This document shows positions 1 through 7,655 of a stretch of DNA of 34,000 bases, piece by piece. The stretch comes from Deltaproteobacteria bacterium (GTDB lineage: Bacteria > Desulfobacterota > DSM-4660 > Desulfatiglandales > HGW-15): assembly GCA_020342025.1 (NCBI GenBank), contig CP070840.1, positions 3,491,922 through 3,525,921 on the forward strand, read 5' to 3'. Made by a program: the position numbers and the translations under genes. Under the pieces are notes generated by a model that did not search any database, was not told the DNA's origin, and worked only from the letters and a program-made list of their open reading frames with translations. Position 1 is the stretch's first letter. Every line of letters begins with the position of its first letter.

Positions 1-225
1 AAAATATATATTATTTAGTATAAGAGAGTATTTTTGAGTAACTTAACTATGGCTGCCATTGCAAAACACCCGGCCCGGTGTTAAAAATATCTTTAATAAA
101 AGCTCCAATTTAAAAAACGACTCAATACCATCACCAACAAGATCCATTCTGCCAAAGATACCGATGATATCCTCATCAACCTTCAAGATGAGATCCTTGC
201 CATTTTCGATGCCGATCGGATAACC

Positions 226-2346
226 GTGTATGTGGTGGATGGGGCCAGCAGGCAGGTTGTCTCCCGGTTTAAGACCGGCGGTGAAGTCAATGAGATTCGG
301 GTCCCCATCAATAGTGATAGCATTACGGGCTACTGCGCCTCATTTGGAAAGGTGATCAACATTGCCAACGCCTATGATGAGGAGGAACTCAAGCGAATAA
401 ATCCGGATCTAAATTTTGACCGCAGCTGGGACAAGAAGTCGGGCTACAAGACGAAACAGGTCCTCGTGGCACCCATCACTTTCAATAGGTATCTCCTGGG
501 TGTTATTCAGCTTATCAACAAGAAAAAGGGGAATAATTTTACCCTTGAAGACCAGTCTTCAGTTCTTGAAATCGCCAGGGTCCTGGGTGTCGCCTTTTTC
601 AATAACCAGAAACTGGCCAAAAAATCAAAACCCACCAAATTTGATCACCTCATCTCCAGCCACATCATTACCCATAAAGACCTGGAACGGGCCATGATCA
701 CCGCAAGGAAGACCAAAAAACAGGTGGAATCGGTGCTCATGGGCGATTTTAATGTGTCCAAGGAGGATGTGGGGAAGTCCCTCTCCGAATACTACAAGAC
801 CCAGTTCGTCCCGTACGACGAAAGGATGGTGATTCCGGGTCAGCTCCTGAAAGGGCTGAAGATGAACTTCCTCAAGAAGAACGTCTTTGTCCCCTTGTCA
901 CAATCGGGCAACAAACTGGTCGTGGCGATGGAGAACCCCGATTACCTTCCTGCAAGGGATGTCATTAGCCGGTTGATTCCAGCCAAGCAGTACGAATATT
1001 GCGTTGCCCTGAAAGAGGATATCTTCCGGATGATCGATCTCTTCTTTGGCGTGAGGACAAAGGACTCAGGGAGCATCGAAGATATTCTCGGAAAGCTAGA
1101 CGTCTCAGAAGTGGATGAAGATGAGGAGTTGGTGGGGGTAAGCGAAGAGGATTCGGCCATTGTCCAGCTTGTCAACAAGATGGTTATGGACGCTTACAAC
1201 CGGGGCGCCTCGGACATCCACATTGAGCCACGAGCGGGTAAGTCCAATGCGGTGATCAGGTTCAGGGTGGACGGCGCCTGTCAGGTCTACCAGACCATCC
1301 CCTACACCTACAAACGAGCCATCGTCTCGCGACTCAAGATCATGTCCGAGCTGGATATCGCTGAAAGGCGCTTTCCCCAAGATGGGAAGATCAAGTTCAA
1401 GAAATACGCTCCCCTTGACATCGAACTGCGCGTTGCCTCCATTCCCACGGCCGGGGGAAACGAGGATGTGGTCTTACGACTTCTGGCTAGTGGAGAGCCC
1501 ATTCCCCTGGACAAAATGGGGATGAGTGACAGCACCTATGGTTCCTTCGTCGACATGATATCGAAGCCCTACGGGATTGTCCTTGTGGTGGGACCTACAG
1601 GAAGCGGTAAGACCACCACACTTCACGCTGCGCTACGCTATATCAACAAGCCTGAGACAAAAATATGGACGGCTGAGGATCCTGTGGAGATTAGTCAAGA
1701 AGGCCTGCGCCAGGTCCAGGTCCATCCAAAAATCGGATTTGATTTTGCCACGGCCATGAGGGCGTTCTTGAGGGCAGATCCTGATGTGATCATGGTGGGT
1801 GAGATGCGGGACCACGAGACTGTGTCCACGGGTATCGAGGCCTCTCTGACGGGCCACCTGGTCTTCAGCACACTTCATACCAATAGCGCCCCCGAGACCG
1901 TAACCCGACTCCTGGACATGGGCATGGATCCCTTCAATTTTGCCGATGCCATACTGGGTGTCCTGGCCCAAAGATTGGTAAGGACCCTCTGCAAGGACTG
2001 CAAGGAACAATATCACCCGGGCCAAGAGGAATTCGATACCATCGCCCGGGCCTATGAAGGAGATTTCGATGCCCTTGGAATCTCTTACAACAGTGACTTG
2101 TTCCTTAACAAGCCCAACGGATGCCCCAATTGCGGAAACACCGGATACAGGGGCCGAACGGGTATTCATGAGCTCCTTGTGGGAACCGATGACATGAAGA
2201 ATTTGATACAGAGCAGGGCCAAAATGGAGGATTTGAGAAAGCAAGCCATCAAGGATGGAATGGCTACCCTCATGCAGGATGGGATCAGAAAGGTCTTGCT
2301 TGGCGAAACGGATCTCATTCAGGTCAGAAAGGTCTGCATAAAGTAA
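226..2346 (+). CDS. GAF-domain GspE/PilB-type secretion/pilus assembly ATPase
   Basis: This is a hexameric AAA-type motor ATPase of the type II secretion/type IV pilus family, acting at the inner face of the cytoplasmic membrane. The N-terminal ~110 residues look like a GAF sensor domain. They are followed by an MshEN/GspE-N type region (about 130-285) and the ATPase core. In the core I see Walker A GPTGSGKT (456-463), the Walker B region RADPDVIMVGEMRD (from ~516) and the His box GHLVFSTLHTN (~541-553). Four cysteines suited to zinc are arranged as CKDC (589/592) and CPNC (633/636). The only usable in-frame start is GTG 226, with no clear ribosome binding site. The same frame is open back to base 100 and encodes family-like sequence (KKRLNTITNKIHSAKDTDD), so the true N-terminus probably lies upstream and may be lost to a frameshift. 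No pilus or secretion partners are visible. PilB and GspE cannot be told apart here. Confidence 0.9.
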   Translation: MYVVDGASRQVVSRFKTGGEVNEIRVPINSDSITGYCASFGKVINIANAYDEEELKRINPDLNFDRSWDKKSGYKTKQVLVAPITFNRYLLGVIQLINKKKGNNFTLEDQSSVLEIARVLGVAFFNNQKLAKKSKPTKFDHLISSHIITHKDLERAMITARKTKKQVESVLMGDFNVSKEDVGKSLSEYYKTQFVPYDERMVIPGQLLKGLKMNFLKKNVFVPLSQSGNKLVVAMENPDYLPARDVISRLIPAKQYEYCVALKEDIFRMIDLFFGVRTKDSGSIEDILGKLDVSEVDEDEELVGVSEEDSAIVQLVNKMVMDAYNRGASDIHIEPRAGKSNAVIRFRVDGACQVYQTIPYTYKRAIVSRLKIMSELDIAERRFPQDGKIKFKKYAPLDIELRVASIPTAGGNEDVVLRLLASGEPIPLDKMGMSDSTYGSFVDMISKPYGIVLVVGPTGSGKTTTLHAALRYINKPETKIWTAEDPVEISQEGLRQVQVHPKIGFDFATAMRAFLRADPDVIMVGEMRDHETVSTGIEASLTGHLVFSTLHTNSAPETVTRLLDMGMDPFNFADAILGVLAQRLVRTLCKDCKEQYHPGQEEFDTIARAYEGDFDALGISYNSDLFLNKPNGCPNCGNTGYRGRTGIHELLVGTDDMKNLIQSRAKMEDLRKQAIKDGMATLMQDGIRKVLLGETDLIQVRKVCIK

Positions 2347-2415
2347 GCAATTCGCCGATACAATTACTCGCCAAGTTCTGTCGTCTTTTTCCCTTTCCTT
2401 CGCCCCCGAACGGAT

Positions 2416-2580
2416 TAAAACCCGAAATCCCAATATCGAAACTCGAAACAATGTTCAAATTTTCCAAATCTAAATGACCCAAACACCTAAGTTTGGTTTT
2501 TCAAAGAGAGTGGAGGTTTTGAGCATTTGAGAATTTGAATTTTGAATTTGTTTCGGATTTCGAATTTAGAATTTCGAAAT
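2416..2580. repeat. AT-rich imperfect palindromic intergenic repeat
   Basis: The spacer between the converging ATPase gene and argC is almost entirely a long imperfect inverted repeat. The left arm (about 2423-2484) contains CGAAATCC, CGAAAC and TTCAAAT blocks. Their reverse complements occur in order in the right arm (about 2491-2577: ATTTGAATTTTGAATTTG, GTTTCGGATTTCG, GAATTTCG). The apex is CAAAC-acctaa-GTTTG (2480-2495). The right arm is about 20 bases longer. A transcript from either side would fold into a long hairpin, so it may end transcription in both directions. It shares the CGAAATCCGAA-type ends with the repeat near 17.9 kb. Confidence 0.7.
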
Positions 2581-2587
2581 TATTCTC

Positions 2588-3649
2588 TTAGGGATACTGG
2601 CCCGGACGCAAAAGACCCGCCGTCTCTTCCAACCCAAACATAATGTTCATATTTTGAACGGCACTCCCTGCCTGCCCCTTTACCAAGTTATCGATGAGAC
2701 TTACCACTATGAGTTTCCCTGTCCGCTCGTCCACGTTCAATGACAGGTTGCAGAAGTTGCTGCCTCGCACATCGGTACTGCTTTGGGGTGTGGCAGGTCC
2801 AAAGATCCTGACAAAAGTCTCACCCCGGTAAAAGGATTCGTAGGTATCTTGAACGGTCTTAACGTCCAGCCCAGCCTTCATCTGAGCGTAGACGGTGGTA
2901 AGGATGCCCCTGGTTAGGGGGACCACATGAGGGGTGAACGTGACTTTTATCTCTTTTCCCGTAATAAGGCCCAATTCCCGCTCGATCTCGTAGACATGTT
3001 GGTGCCCGGAAATTTTGTATGCATTCATGGCCTCGTAACGGGCGGGGTAGTGGAAGGTGGGAGAGGGGGTCTTTCCAGCACCCGAGACCCCGGTCTTTGC
3101 GTCACAGATGATGGACGCGGTCTCAATGAGCTTCTCTTTCAGGGCCGGAGCCAAAGCCAGGATACAGCTTACAGCAAAACATCCCGGATTGCCCACGAGG
3201 TTTGATTTGGCAATCGCTTCCCTGTGCAGCTCCGCAAGGCCATAGACCGAGTGAGGCAGCAGGTCAGGAGAGGCATGTTCTCCCTGCTTTTCTATTCTGG
3301 CCGCATAGCCCTTGTATGTCTGCAAATCATTGAAACGAAAATCTCCGCTGTAATCTATGACCTTAACGCCTTTGTCTAACCATGAAGGGGCTTCCTTCTG
3401 CCCCACACCATCGGGGGTGGCGAAAAAGACCACGTGGAAATCATCCGGCCGGTTAGGATCATTAGGATCCAGAAGGGGAAGATCGCAGAAGCCCTTTAGA
3501 TGGGGATAAAGGGCGCTGATCGGTTTCTCTACATCCTGTTTGTCAATGAGCGCAGCAATTTCTGCCTGTGGATGACTGAGCAGAAGTTCAATGGCTCCAC
3601 AGCCCCCGTAACCCCCTGCGCCAATAATTCCCACCTTTATCTTGTCCAT
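2588..3649 (-). CDS. argC: N-acetyl-gamma-glutamyl-phosphate reductase (ArgC)
   Basis: ArgC carries out the NADPH-dependent reduction of N-acetyl-glutamyl phosphate to the semialdehyde, the third step of arginine synthesis, in the cytoplasm. The 353-residue length is normal for the family. The N-terminus has the dinucleotide-binding Rossmann motif (VGIIGAGGYGG, residues 6-16). The active-site cysteine lies in GNPGCFA (C157). The family signatures VIDYSGDFR (~98-106) and a TPHVVPLTRGI stretch are present. The start ATG at 3649 is preceded by GAGGAG at good spacing. No other arg gene is in the window, so arginine genes are dispersed. The upstream neighbour on the same strand is the YchF-like gene, 184 bases away across a hairpin-rich spacer. 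Confidence 0.96.
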   Translation of the reverse strand: MDKIKVGIIGAGGYGGCGAIELLLSHPQAEIAALIDKQDVEKPISALYPHLKGFCDLPLLDPNDPNRPDDFHVVFFATPDGVGQKEAPSWLDKGVKVIDYSGDFRFNDLQTYKGYAARIEKQGEHASPDLLPHSVYGLAELHREAIAKSNLVGNPGCFAVSCILALAPALKEKLIETASIICDAKTGVSGAGKTPSPTFHYPARYEAMNAYKISGHQHVYEIERELGLITGKEIKVTFTPHVVPLTRGILTTVYAQMKAGLDVKTVQDTYESFYRGETFVRIFGPATPQSSTDVRGSNFCNLSLNVDERTGKLIVVSLIDNLVKGQAGSAVQNMNIMFGLEETAGLLRPGQYP

Positions 3650-3680
3650 AGTTTGCTCCTCGATGTAATGATTCAGTCAA

Positions 3681-3804
3681 CCGCCTTCGGCGGAAAAGGA
3701 CATCTCTTTCCCCAAAAAAGTAACGACACTTCAAATCTGCCCGAAGGGCACGGACACCAATAGCTGGCCAGGTCGGCCAGCTATTGGTCCGCATGGGTCT
3801 GCGG
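3681..3804. repeat. Cluster of four hairpins between the YchF-like gene and argC
   Basis: Four inverted repeats lie in a row: CCGCC-ttc-GGCGG (3681-3693); GCCC-gaa-GGGC (3739-3749); a perfect 14-bp stem ACCAATAGCTGGCC with a 5-base loop (3756-3788); and CCGCA-tgggtc-TGCGG (3789-3804). The third extends to about 17 bp if a 2-base bulge is allowed. No U-run follows any of them on the minus strand, so they are not textbook intrinsic terminators. Possible roles are RNA 3'-end protection, a REP/BIME-like repeat, or a processing site between the two genes. Confidence 0.75.
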
Positions 3805-3833
3805 TTTAGAATCCTTTGCAGAAATTTCTTTAT

Positions 3834-4880
3834 TTAGATATTAAACCTGAAATTAATAACATCTCCGTCTTGAACTATATATTCTTTCCCTTCAAGATGA
3901 ACATCTCCCACCTTCTTGGCCTCCTGAAAGGATCCATGCTCCTTTAGATGTTCGAAGGAAAGGACTTCGGCGCGAATAAAACCCTTTTCCATGTCAGAGT
4001 GCACGGTTCCCGCGGCGTTAAGGGCCGAGGTCCCGCTGGTTATGGTCCATGCCCTCACCTCATCATGAACCACCGTGAAAAAGGAGATGAGATTCATCAG
4101 GCTGTATGAACTCATAATGACCCTGTCAAGGGCAGATCTCTCAATATGATACGCAACCAGGAATTCCTCGGCCTCTTCGGGAGACATGGCGGCAATCTCC
4201 ATCTCAAGCCTTCCTCTGACCAGGAGCATTTCCAGCCCTTCAGGCTCGGTTTTCCATGGGGGCATCGCTTCGTCCTCATCCTCGTTATTGATGATAATAA
4301 GCTGAGGCTTGGCTGAAAGAAAAGTGAAACCCCTCAACGCAGGTGCAGAGGCCAATTCAAGCTTTATGCGAAGCGGTTGGCTGTTCTCCAGGACTTCCAG
4401 GCAAGACTTGAGCAGCGAAAACTCCTCCTTGTCTGGCTTCTTCCCCCGTTTGCTATCCAGCTCAACACGTTCAATCCTCTTCTCCGCGACCATGAGGTCA
4501 TAGAGGATCATCTCCTCTTCAAGACGCCAGAAGTCCTCTTCTGGAGTGGGGGGTATGCCTCCCACAGGTTGAAAATTCCGGACCACGTGGATCAAGGCAT
4601 CGCAGGCCCGAACCTGGTTCCAGATCACGTTCTCCGACTTGACGGCGGCACCCGTGGCGATCTCGGATGGAAGGAGATATTCCACGCGCGCATAGGTGGT
4701 CTTTTGGGGCTTGAGGAGATTACTTAGAAAATCCACCCTCTCATCCGCCACCCTGACCACGCCAATCCTCTGGTCCTTGCGAGATGTCTTCAGGGTTCCG
4801 TCCTCACCCCTTGCCCCTGTCAGGGCGGCGAAGATGGTGGATTTTCCCGACTGGGGGAGTCCTATAATTCCCAGGTTCAT
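3834..4880 (-). CDS. Divergent YchF/OLA1-family (DUF933) nucleotide-binding protein with C-terminal TGS domain
   Basis: At 348 residues it is slightly shorter than typical YchF (about 363). The P-loop GLPQSGKST (7-15) is at the N-terminus. The C-terminal ~85 residues match the YchF TGS/DUF933 region closely (EVRAWTI, HSDMEKGFIRAE, LEGKEYIVQDGDVINFRFN). The middle is divergent. Where YchF has the G3 motif (DIAGLVKGAS), this protein reads EYLLPSEIATGA, so the usual switch II Asp-x-x-Gly is absent; a residual NNE is seen at the G4 position. YchF proteins are ribosome-associated ATPases/GTPases; whether this paralogue hydrolyses nucleotide is doubtful. The start at 4880 places the P-loop at the usual distance from the N-terminus. 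It is probably a paralogue rather than the housekeeping ychF. Confidence 0.85.
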   Translation of the reverse strand: MNLGIIGLPQSGKSTIFAALTGARGEDGTLKTSRKDQRIGVVRVADERVDFLSNLLKPQKTTYARVEYLLPSEIATGAAVKSENVIWNQVRACDALIHVVRNFQPVGGIPPTPEEDFWRLEEEMILYDLMVAEKRIERVELDSKRGKKPDKEEFSLLKSCLEVLENSQPLRIKLELASAPALRGFTFLSAKPQLIIINNEDEDEAMPPWKTEPEGLEMLLVRGRLEMEIAAMSPEEAEEFLVAYHIERSALDRVIMSSYSLMNLISFFTVVHDEVRAWTITSGTSALNAAGTVHSDMEKGFIRAEVLSFEHLKEHGSFQEAKKVGDVHLEGKEYIVQDGDVINFRFNI

Positions 4881-4947
4881 AGTCTAGGAGCCCTAATTAT
4901 GGCATAAAATCATTAGGGTTTAAGCATATGCCTTCCGCAGTTCGGAG

Positions 4948-5652
4948 TCAACACACACTTGGAGCACCAGATGACTTGGTCGGGAGAACGGGCTCCAAGT
5001 CACAATAGTAAAACCGATTTTCTCTGAACACCACTTCACCCACGCGAAATCGAATTCTCTTTTTAAAGATGGGCCCGGAAAAGACGAATGAATGAAATTC
5101 TCCATTCTCACCGCACGGATCAACGGTGGGAGGAATCTGGGTCAGAAATTTTTCATCCATTTCCCTCCCGACAAAGTTCCCGTCGAGCATCTTCGAGTCC
5201 GTGGATGTCACTATGGCCCTGAAACCTAAGTTTATGAATTGGTGGGCGAGCTCAGTGGTGTCCTTTTTCCATAAGGGGAAGAGGCCCTTCATGCCCACTT
5301 TTGATAATTGATCTTCACGAAATCTTCTGAGATCTTCCAAAAAAATGTCTCCAAAGACCACAGCCGTTACACCCAACCTGGAAAAGTGGGTGAGCATCTC
5401 TCGCATTTTGTGGCCATACTCTTCATCAGACGAGTTCTTTGAAATGAATATGTTGTAAAGGGGGATGCCTACCGATTCGGCCTGATTTTCCAGTAGCACC
5501 CTTCGCACGCCGTGCATACTTATCCTGTCATAGTCCTCGGTTATGGTCGTTATCAAAGAGATGATCTCAAAATCTTGACCCTTCCTGATCTCATAAAGGG
5601 CAAGTGCACTATCTTTGCCTCCACTCCACGAAAACAACACTTTTTCCGCCAT
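4948..5652 (-). CDS. Dph6/DUF71-type ATP pyrophosphatase (diphthine-ammonia ligase family)
   Basis: The PP-loop motif SGGKDS (residues 10-15 from the chosen start) marks an adenine nucleotide alpha-hydrolase. The rest fits the DUF71/COG2102 family: MHGVRR, VFGDIFLEDLRRFRE, FPLWKKDTTELAHQFI, LDGNFVGREMDEKFL and DPCGENGEFHSFV. In eukaryotes and archaea the family amidates diphthine on EF2. Bacteria lack that modification, so the bacterial substrate is unknown. The frame stays open to ATG 5748, but I prefer ATG 5652. It places the motif at the family's usual distance from the N-terminus, and the longer version would overlap the -35 element of the divergent regulator's promoter. It lies leftward, upstream of the YchF-like gene, with a ~70-base gap. 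Confidence 0.85.
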   Translation of the reverse strand: MAEKVLFSWSGGKDSALALYEIRKGQDFEIISLITTITEDYDRISMHGVRRVLLENQAESVGIPLYNIFISKNSSDEEYGHKMREMLTHFSRLGVTAVVFGDIFLEDLRRFREDQLSKVGMKGLFPLWKKDTTELAHQFINLGFRAIVTSTDSKMLDGNFVGREMDEKFLTQIPPTVDPCGENGEFHSFVFSGPIFKKRIRFRVGEVVFRENRFYYCDLEPVLPTKSSGAPSVC

Positions 5653-5735
5653 CAGTTCAACAAATCCCCCCGCGTCCTTCCTCTTCGCTTCAATACCAGG
5701 GGACTGACCATATTGTCCATACTTTCCTAAAGGGC

Positions 5736-5763
5736 TTGACAAATCCATGAGACCTAATATATT
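5736..5763 (+). promoter_or_regulatory. Sigma70-type promoter of the TetR/ABC export operon
   Basis: TTGACA (5736-5741) is followed after 16 bases by TATATT (5758-5763). The -10 abuts the palindrome at 5764, so transcription would begin inside the putative operator. That arrangement is expected for autorepression by the TetR-family gene that follows. Confidence 0.7.
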
Positions 5764-5805
5764 AACCTGAAAGTTAAACTAACTGGTTGGTTAAACTTTC
5801 TGGTT
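5764..5805. promoter_or_regulatory. 42-bp palindrome, probable TetR-family operator
   Basis: The outer arms AACCTGAAAGTTAAAC (5764-5779) and GTTAAACTTTCTGGTT (5790-5805) are inverted with 14 of 16 matches. The inner core AACTAAC-tg-GTTGGTT (5777-5792) is also inverted with 6 of 7 matches. Both share the same centre (5784.5). It lies between the -10 element and the regulator's start codon. Position and symmetry fit a site for a dimer or pair of dimers of the adjacent TetR-type repressor. Confidence 0.75.
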
Positions 5806-5836
5806 TGAAGTTATCGTACCTTCATAGGAGCAAAAG

Positions 5837-6469
5837 ATGGGAAACAAGACCGTGAAAGAAAAGAGAGGCGCGTCGATCCGGCGAATTCTGGATGCCGCTA
5901 CCGAAGTTTTCGCGGAACTTGGATTTGCAGGCGCACGGGTCGATGAGATCGCCAGACGTGCGGGGGTCAATAAGGCCACCATCTATTACCATATCGGCGA
6001 CAAGGAAGCCCTTTATGCCCGCGTGCTTCATGATGTGTTTGCCGACACCGCCATACGCATCTCCAACAACATAAAAGCGTCCCAGAGCCCAGAACAGAAA
6101 CTGAAAACATACATTCGCAACCTCGCTCTCACGATAGACCAGCACCCCTACGTGCCACCGATCATGATGCGGGAGTTTGCTCTGGGTGGCCGGAATTTTC
6201 CGGAGGTTGTGACGGCGGACTTTGCGCGTATCTTTCGGATGCTTAAAGAAATTCTTGAAGAAGGCTCCAAAAAAGGCCTCTTCATAGATGTAAGCCCATT
6301 CACCCTGCACGCAATGGTCATAGGGCCCGCCATTTTCTACAAAAACTTGGATGCGATCAGGTCCAAACTGAGCCACGCTCCCGAGATCCTCGAGAAATTG
6401 GATAGTCTCATTTCTGGCGGTGTAGCAGAGGAAATCGAAAACGTCTTATTGCGAGCTGTCAAGAAGTAA
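5837..6469 (+). CDS. TetR/AcrR-family transcriptional regulator (CecR-like position)
   Basis: This 210-residue protein has a typical N-terminal TetR DNA-binding domain: RRILDAATEVFAELGF (15-30), then the helix-turn-helix EIARRAGVNKATIYYHIGDKEALY (37-60). The C-terminal ~140 residues form the usual all-helical ligand and dimer domain, where no family-specific motif can be read. ATG 5837 follows AGGAG by about 6 bases. It is the first gene of an operon encoding an adaptor, two ATPases and two permeases, the same order as cecR-ybhGFSR of enterobacteria. It probably represses its own operon through the palindrome at 5764-5805. The inducing ligand cannot be deduced. Confidence 0.93.
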   Translation: MGNKTVKEKRGASIRRILDAATEVFAELGFAGARVDEIARRAGVNKATIYYHIGDKEALYARVLHDVFADTAIRISNNIKASQSPEQKLKTYIRNLALTIDQHPYVPPIMMREFALGGRNFPEVVTADFARIFRMLKEILEEGSKKGLFIDVSPFTLHAMVIGPAIFYKNLDAIRSKLSHAPEILEKLDSLISGGVAEEIENVLLRAVKK

Positions 6470-6484
6470 GAAACGGAGATTAAA

Positions 6485-7651
6485 GTGAAGAAACGCGTCA
6501 TAATCGTCATTTTTGCCGCCCTCCTTTTGGGGGTGGGGCTACTTGTCTTTTTTGGACAGAGAAGTGTCCAACTCAGGGAACTCTACTACTCGGGCACCAT
6601 CGAGGCGACCACGTCTGAGCTCGCCTTTCAGGTGAGCGGTCGCGTTGTTCATGTCTTTGTGGACGAGGGCGAGGCGGCTGAAAAGGATCAACTCTTGGCT
6701 GAATTGGAGAGGTCGGAGTTTGAAGCCCGCTGTGAGCAGGCGAAGGCAAACTTGGAGGCATCAATCAAGAACTTGGAGCGACTTGAGCTGGTTTTGGAGA
6801 TCACGCAGCGGACCCTGCCAGCCGAAGTTGCAAGGGCTGAAGCGAGTGTTGAGGCCCTCAGGGCAGGATTGCATGAGCTGGAGGCGGGCAGTCGTTCACA
6901 GGATATCGAGCAGGCGCGACTCGCCTATCTCTCCGCCAAGGTGACGATGGAGGATGCGCAAAGAGATAAAAAGAGACATGACAGACTCTTTCGTGAAAAC
7001 ATTATTTCGGAAGCCGTACGGGATGCGGCTGCGCTGAGGTACGAGACCACCACCAAAGAATATGAACGCGCCAAGGAAAAGTACGACCTTATAAAGGAGG
7101 GCTTTCGAAAGGAGACCATTCAGACCGCAAGGGCCAGACTGGCCGAGGGAGAAGCTATCCTGAATCAGGCCAGGAGCAATCTCAAAAAGATCGATGCGGC
7201 CAAGGGAGACGTGGAAGTGGCCAGGGCCCAGGTCCAGGCGGCCAGGGCTGCGGTTCAACTGGCTGAGACGCAGTTGAGATACACACAATTGATGGCCCCT
7301 TTTAAAGGGATCATAACAAGTCGGAACGTGGAACCGGGTGAAGTGGTCGTCCCTGGACGCGAGATTCTGTCTCTCTCAGATCTCTCTCGTGTGGACCTGA
7401 AAATATTTGTCCATGAGACGGAAATCGGAAAGGTGAAGCCCGGTCAAGACGTGGAGGTGAGGGTAGACACCTTTCCCAATAAGGCCTATAGGGGAAAGGT
7501 TGCATTCATCTCTCCTGAAGGCGAATTCACACCCAAGATCATCCAGACCCGCAAAGAGAGAGTCAAGCTTGTCTATCTGGTCAAGGTTTCCATTCCCAAC
7601 CCGCATCTAGAACTGAAATCAGGAATGCCAGCGGACGCCTGGCTCCGTTAA
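6485..7651 (+). CDS. HlyD/YbhG-type periplasmic adaptor (membrane fusion) protein
   Basis: A 388-residue adaptor that would link an inner-membrane ABC exporter to an outer-membrane channel. An N-terminal membrane anchor (about 5-23, IIVIFAALLLGVGLLVFF) precedes the first half of a biotinyl-lipoyl-like domain (SELAFQVSGRVVHVFVDEGEAAEKDQLL). A long Ala/Glu/Arg-rich alpha-helical coiled-coil hairpin spans about 75-265. The second lipoyl half follows (LMAPFKGIITSRNVEPGEVV), then a beta-barrel domain. The start is GTG 6485 with CGGAGA upstream. It lies 15 bases after the regulator and 4 bases before the first ATPase gene, so it is cotranscribed. No outer-membrane partner gene is present, so a TolC-like protein elsewhere is implied. 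Confidence 0.92.
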   Translation: MKKRVIIVIFAALLLGVGLLVFFGQRSVQLRELYYSGTIEATTSELAFQVSGRVVHVFVDEGEAAEKDQLLAELERSEFEARCEQAKANLEASIKNLERLELVLEITQRTLPAEVARAEASVEALRAGLHELEAGSRSQDIEQARLAYLSAKVTMEDAQRDKKRHDRLFRENIISEAVRDAAALRYETTTKEYERAKEKYDLIKEGFRKETIQTARARLAEGEAILNQARSNLKKIDAAKGDVEVARAQVQAARAAVQLAETQLRYTQLMAPFKGIITSRNVEPGEVVVPGREILSLSDLSRVDLKIFVHETEIGKVKPGQDVEVRVDTFPNKAYRGKVAFISPEGEFTPKIIQTRKERVKLVYLVKVSIPNPHLELKSGMPADAWLR

Positions 7652-7655
7652 GCCC

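Noticed and set aside
1633..2451. 272-residue minus-strand reading frame
   Set aside because: It runs antisense through the conserved ATPase core of the pilus/secretion gene and resembles no family; it is a shadow of the real gene.
5822..6376. 184-residue minus-strand reading frame
   Set aside because: Antisense to the TetR gene, which has a clear helix-turn-helix and ribosome binding site on the other strand.
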